Shown piece by piece: positions 62,793-64,000 of a stretch of 64,000 bases of DNA. The stretch's first letter is position 1. Each line of letters starts with the position of its first letter. Made by a program: the position numbers and the translations under genes. The stretch comes from Granulosicoccus sp045106195. Lineage in GTDB: Bacteria > Pseudomonadota > Gammaproteobacteria > Granulosicoccales > Granulosicoccaceae. The stretch lies in assembly GCA_045106195.1 (NCBI GenBank), contig JBGCEH010000051.1:1-64000 (forward strand), in the 5' to 3' direction. The notes under the pieces are model-generated. The model was not told the DNA's origin. It saw only the letters and a program-made list of their open reading frames with translations, and ran no database searches.

Positions 62793-62818
62793 GGTGCGCA
62801 GCTCCCGTGCTGCGCACC
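62793..62818 (+). terminator. Strong hairpin between binding-protein and permease genes
   Basis: A perfect ten-pair G+C-rich stem, ggtgcgcagc (62793-62802) / gctgcgcacc (62809-62818), with a six-base loop, starts 11 bases after the stop codon. A short T-rich stretch (gattttt) lies 10 bases further on. It could act as a partial terminator or protect the 3' end of the binding-protein message, giving more binding protein than permease. Confidence 0.6.
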
Positions 62819-63036
62819 GCACAATCTGATTTTTGTTTTCCTGTCTTTGTTACCTGACACGAAAACATCCGGACAAGATAGTTGACGACTCGCTAACGCC
62901 CGGACAAAAACTTCGCAGGCCGTATTGCTGCTAGTCATTTTCCACAATCATCATTTGCCGTCGGTTGCACAGCTTGCATCGTCGGTAGGGAGCTGTATTC
63001 CCTGATGATCCACCTTGAACCAGAAGGGGTTTGCTC

Positions 63037-64000
63037 TTGGACGCAGTCTTATTACAGATACTGAATGGCCTGGACAAAGGCGGCGCTTATGCGCTCATCG
63101 CTCTGGGCTTAACGCTTGTGTTCGGCACTTTGGGTGTCGTCAACTTCGCACATGGTGCGTTGTTTATGCTGGGTGCTTTCTGCGCGGTTTCCGTCCAGAA
63201 AGTGCTTACCATTTCGACCAAGGTGAAAGATGAAAGCATCACCTTTTTTGAAGCGTTCAAGGAGGTGCCCATTCTTGAGGCCAAGTTCCCTGTTGTGGGA
63301 GGGTTTATCGTTGACTACTCGGTGCCTTTCTCCATATTGATTGCCGTACCGTTCATGCTACTAGTAGGGCTTGTCATGGAGCGTGGCTTGATACGGCATT
63401 TTTACAAGCGTCCGCACGCAGATCAAATACTTGTCACGTTTGGACTTGCCATCATCTTGCAAGAAATCGTCAAGCACTACTTCGGTGCTAATCCGATTCC
63501 GCAATCCGCGCCCGATGTTGTCTCCGGCAGTGCAAATATCGGTGCCATGTTCGGCTGGGGTGACAATCTTGTGTATCCATGGTGGCGACTTATTTATCTG
63601 GGATTTTCTTTGAGTATTATCGGCGCTGTGTTCGCGTTCCTTCAATTTACGACCTTCGGTATGGTTGTTCGCGCTGGTATGCAGGACAGGGAAATGGTCG
63701 GGTTGCTGGGAATAGATATCCAGCGCCGCTTTACGATTGTCTTTGGTATTGCTGCTGTTGTGGCCGGTCTTGCCGGTGTCATGTATACGCCGATACTGCC
63801 GCCCGACTATCACATGGGCATGGACTTTCTGGTGCTCTCCTTTGTCGTGGTCGTAGTGGGCGGGATGGGTTCGCTGGGGGGGGCCGTACTCGCAGGTTTC
63901 CTGCTGGGAGTATTGCAGTCGCTGGCATCCATGAACGAAATCAAAAGTGTCATTCCCGGTATAGATCAGATCATCATCTATCTGGTTGCAGTCATCGTGT
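63037..64000 (+). CDS. Branched-chain amino acid-type ABC permease, LivH-like (cut by the window end)
   Basis: At least 321 codons, running off the right edge. LivH features: QILNGLDKGGAYALIALGLT, VVNFAHGALFMLGAF, LLVGLVMERGLIRHFYKRPH and GGMGSLGGAVLAGFLLG. No ATG is in place; the TTG at 63037 is chosen because AGAAGGGG lies 7-8 bases upstream (another TTG is at 63031). The protein has an extra hydrophilic stretch around residues 48-90 (VKDESITFFEAFKEV) not seen in standard LivH. Confidence 0.88.
   Translation, partial: MDAVLLQILNGLDKGGAYALIALGLTLVFGTLGVVNFAHGALFMLGAFCAVSVQKVLTISTKVKDESITFFEAFKEVPILEAKFPVVGGFIVDYSVPFSILIAVPFMLLVGLVMERGLIRHFYKRPHADQILVTFGLAIILQEIVKHYFGANPIPQSAPDVVSGSANIGAMFGWGDNLVYPWWRLIYLGFSLSIIGAVFAFLQFTTFGMVVRAGMQDREMVGLLGIDIQRRFTIVFGIAAVVAGLAGVMYTPILPPDYHMGMDFLVLSFVVVVVGGMGSLGGAVLAGFLLGVLQSLASMNEIKSVIPGIDQIIIYLVAVIV

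Noticed and set aside
1..64000. CRISPR array, tRNA, rRNA, prophage or integron
   Set aside because: No regularly spaced repeats, cloverleaf-like sequence with CCA end, rRNA segment, integrase gene or terminase was seen while reading.

Overview
The window reads as a chromosomal stretch of a Gram-negative gammaproteobacterium, probably marine and free-living. Evidence for this is the neighbouring engB, cytochrome c4 and dsbA genes, OmpA-type and lipoprotein genes, a NosP/NahK pair, many ABC uptake systems and PQQ-type (Ped) accessory genes. A Granulosicoccus-like or other Chromatiales-related host is a guess from gene content and was not tested. No rRNA, tRNA, CRISPR array, prophage or intact insertion sequence was seen. 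About 55 intact genes and three or four decayed ones are listed.

Layout. (1) 1-3.5 kb: end of a sugar ABC importer, a lactonase-fold enzyme, a Hyi/OtnI-type isomerase and a LacI regulator, forming a sugar or sugar-acid locus. (2) 4.9-10.4 kb: a tungsten-type aldehyde:ferredoxin oxidoreductase operon (four-cluster ferredoxin, AOR, FAD reductase) with its own MoaD-like, MoaA and one unknown small protein. Its likely metal-supply partners, a TupA tungstate-binding protein and an HTH-PBP regulator, lie at 50.8-52.6 kb. (3) 10.7-16.9 kb: murI, a lipoprotein, DUF2805, an AmpD-like amidase, an AmpG-like permease, a GH84 enzyme and an RluF-like pseudouridine synthase. (4) 16.8-20.6 kb: an AT-richer island with a dead LysE exporter and a secreted GH43 protein carrying three malectin domains. 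(5) 20.9-32.9 kb: a C40 peptidase, an EamA exporter with a diaminopropionate ammonia-lyase, a DUF6502 regulator plus lipoprotein behind a perfect palindrome, a LysR gene, a DeaD helicase, an EVE protein and a divergent P450/TetR pair. (6) 33.1-41.2 kb: an NMT1/SsuA-type ABC importer, PedA/PedC ABC exporter genes, a remnant of a PedF-like cytochrome, a LuxR response regulator, and a NahK-type kinase next to a NosP-type FIST sensor. (7) 41.4-50.6 kb: OmpA, trpS, an asparaginase, an apparently inactive secreted caspase-fold protein coupled to a membrane protein, a HisA-like/methyltransferase fusion and pta. (8) 52.8-64 kb: a GMC oxidoreductase with IclR regulator, hisC, a phosphoesterase, dsbA, cytochrome c4, engB and the start of a branched-chain-amino-acid-type ABC operon.

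The items that look least described are the HisA-like/CmoM-like fusion that has lost both HisA catalytic aspartates (47.3-48.9 kb), the secreted caspase-like pseudoenzyme with an EF-hand loop (45.1-46.6 kb), and the run of three Gly-Gly-ending proteins in the AOR operon (8.8-10.4 kb).
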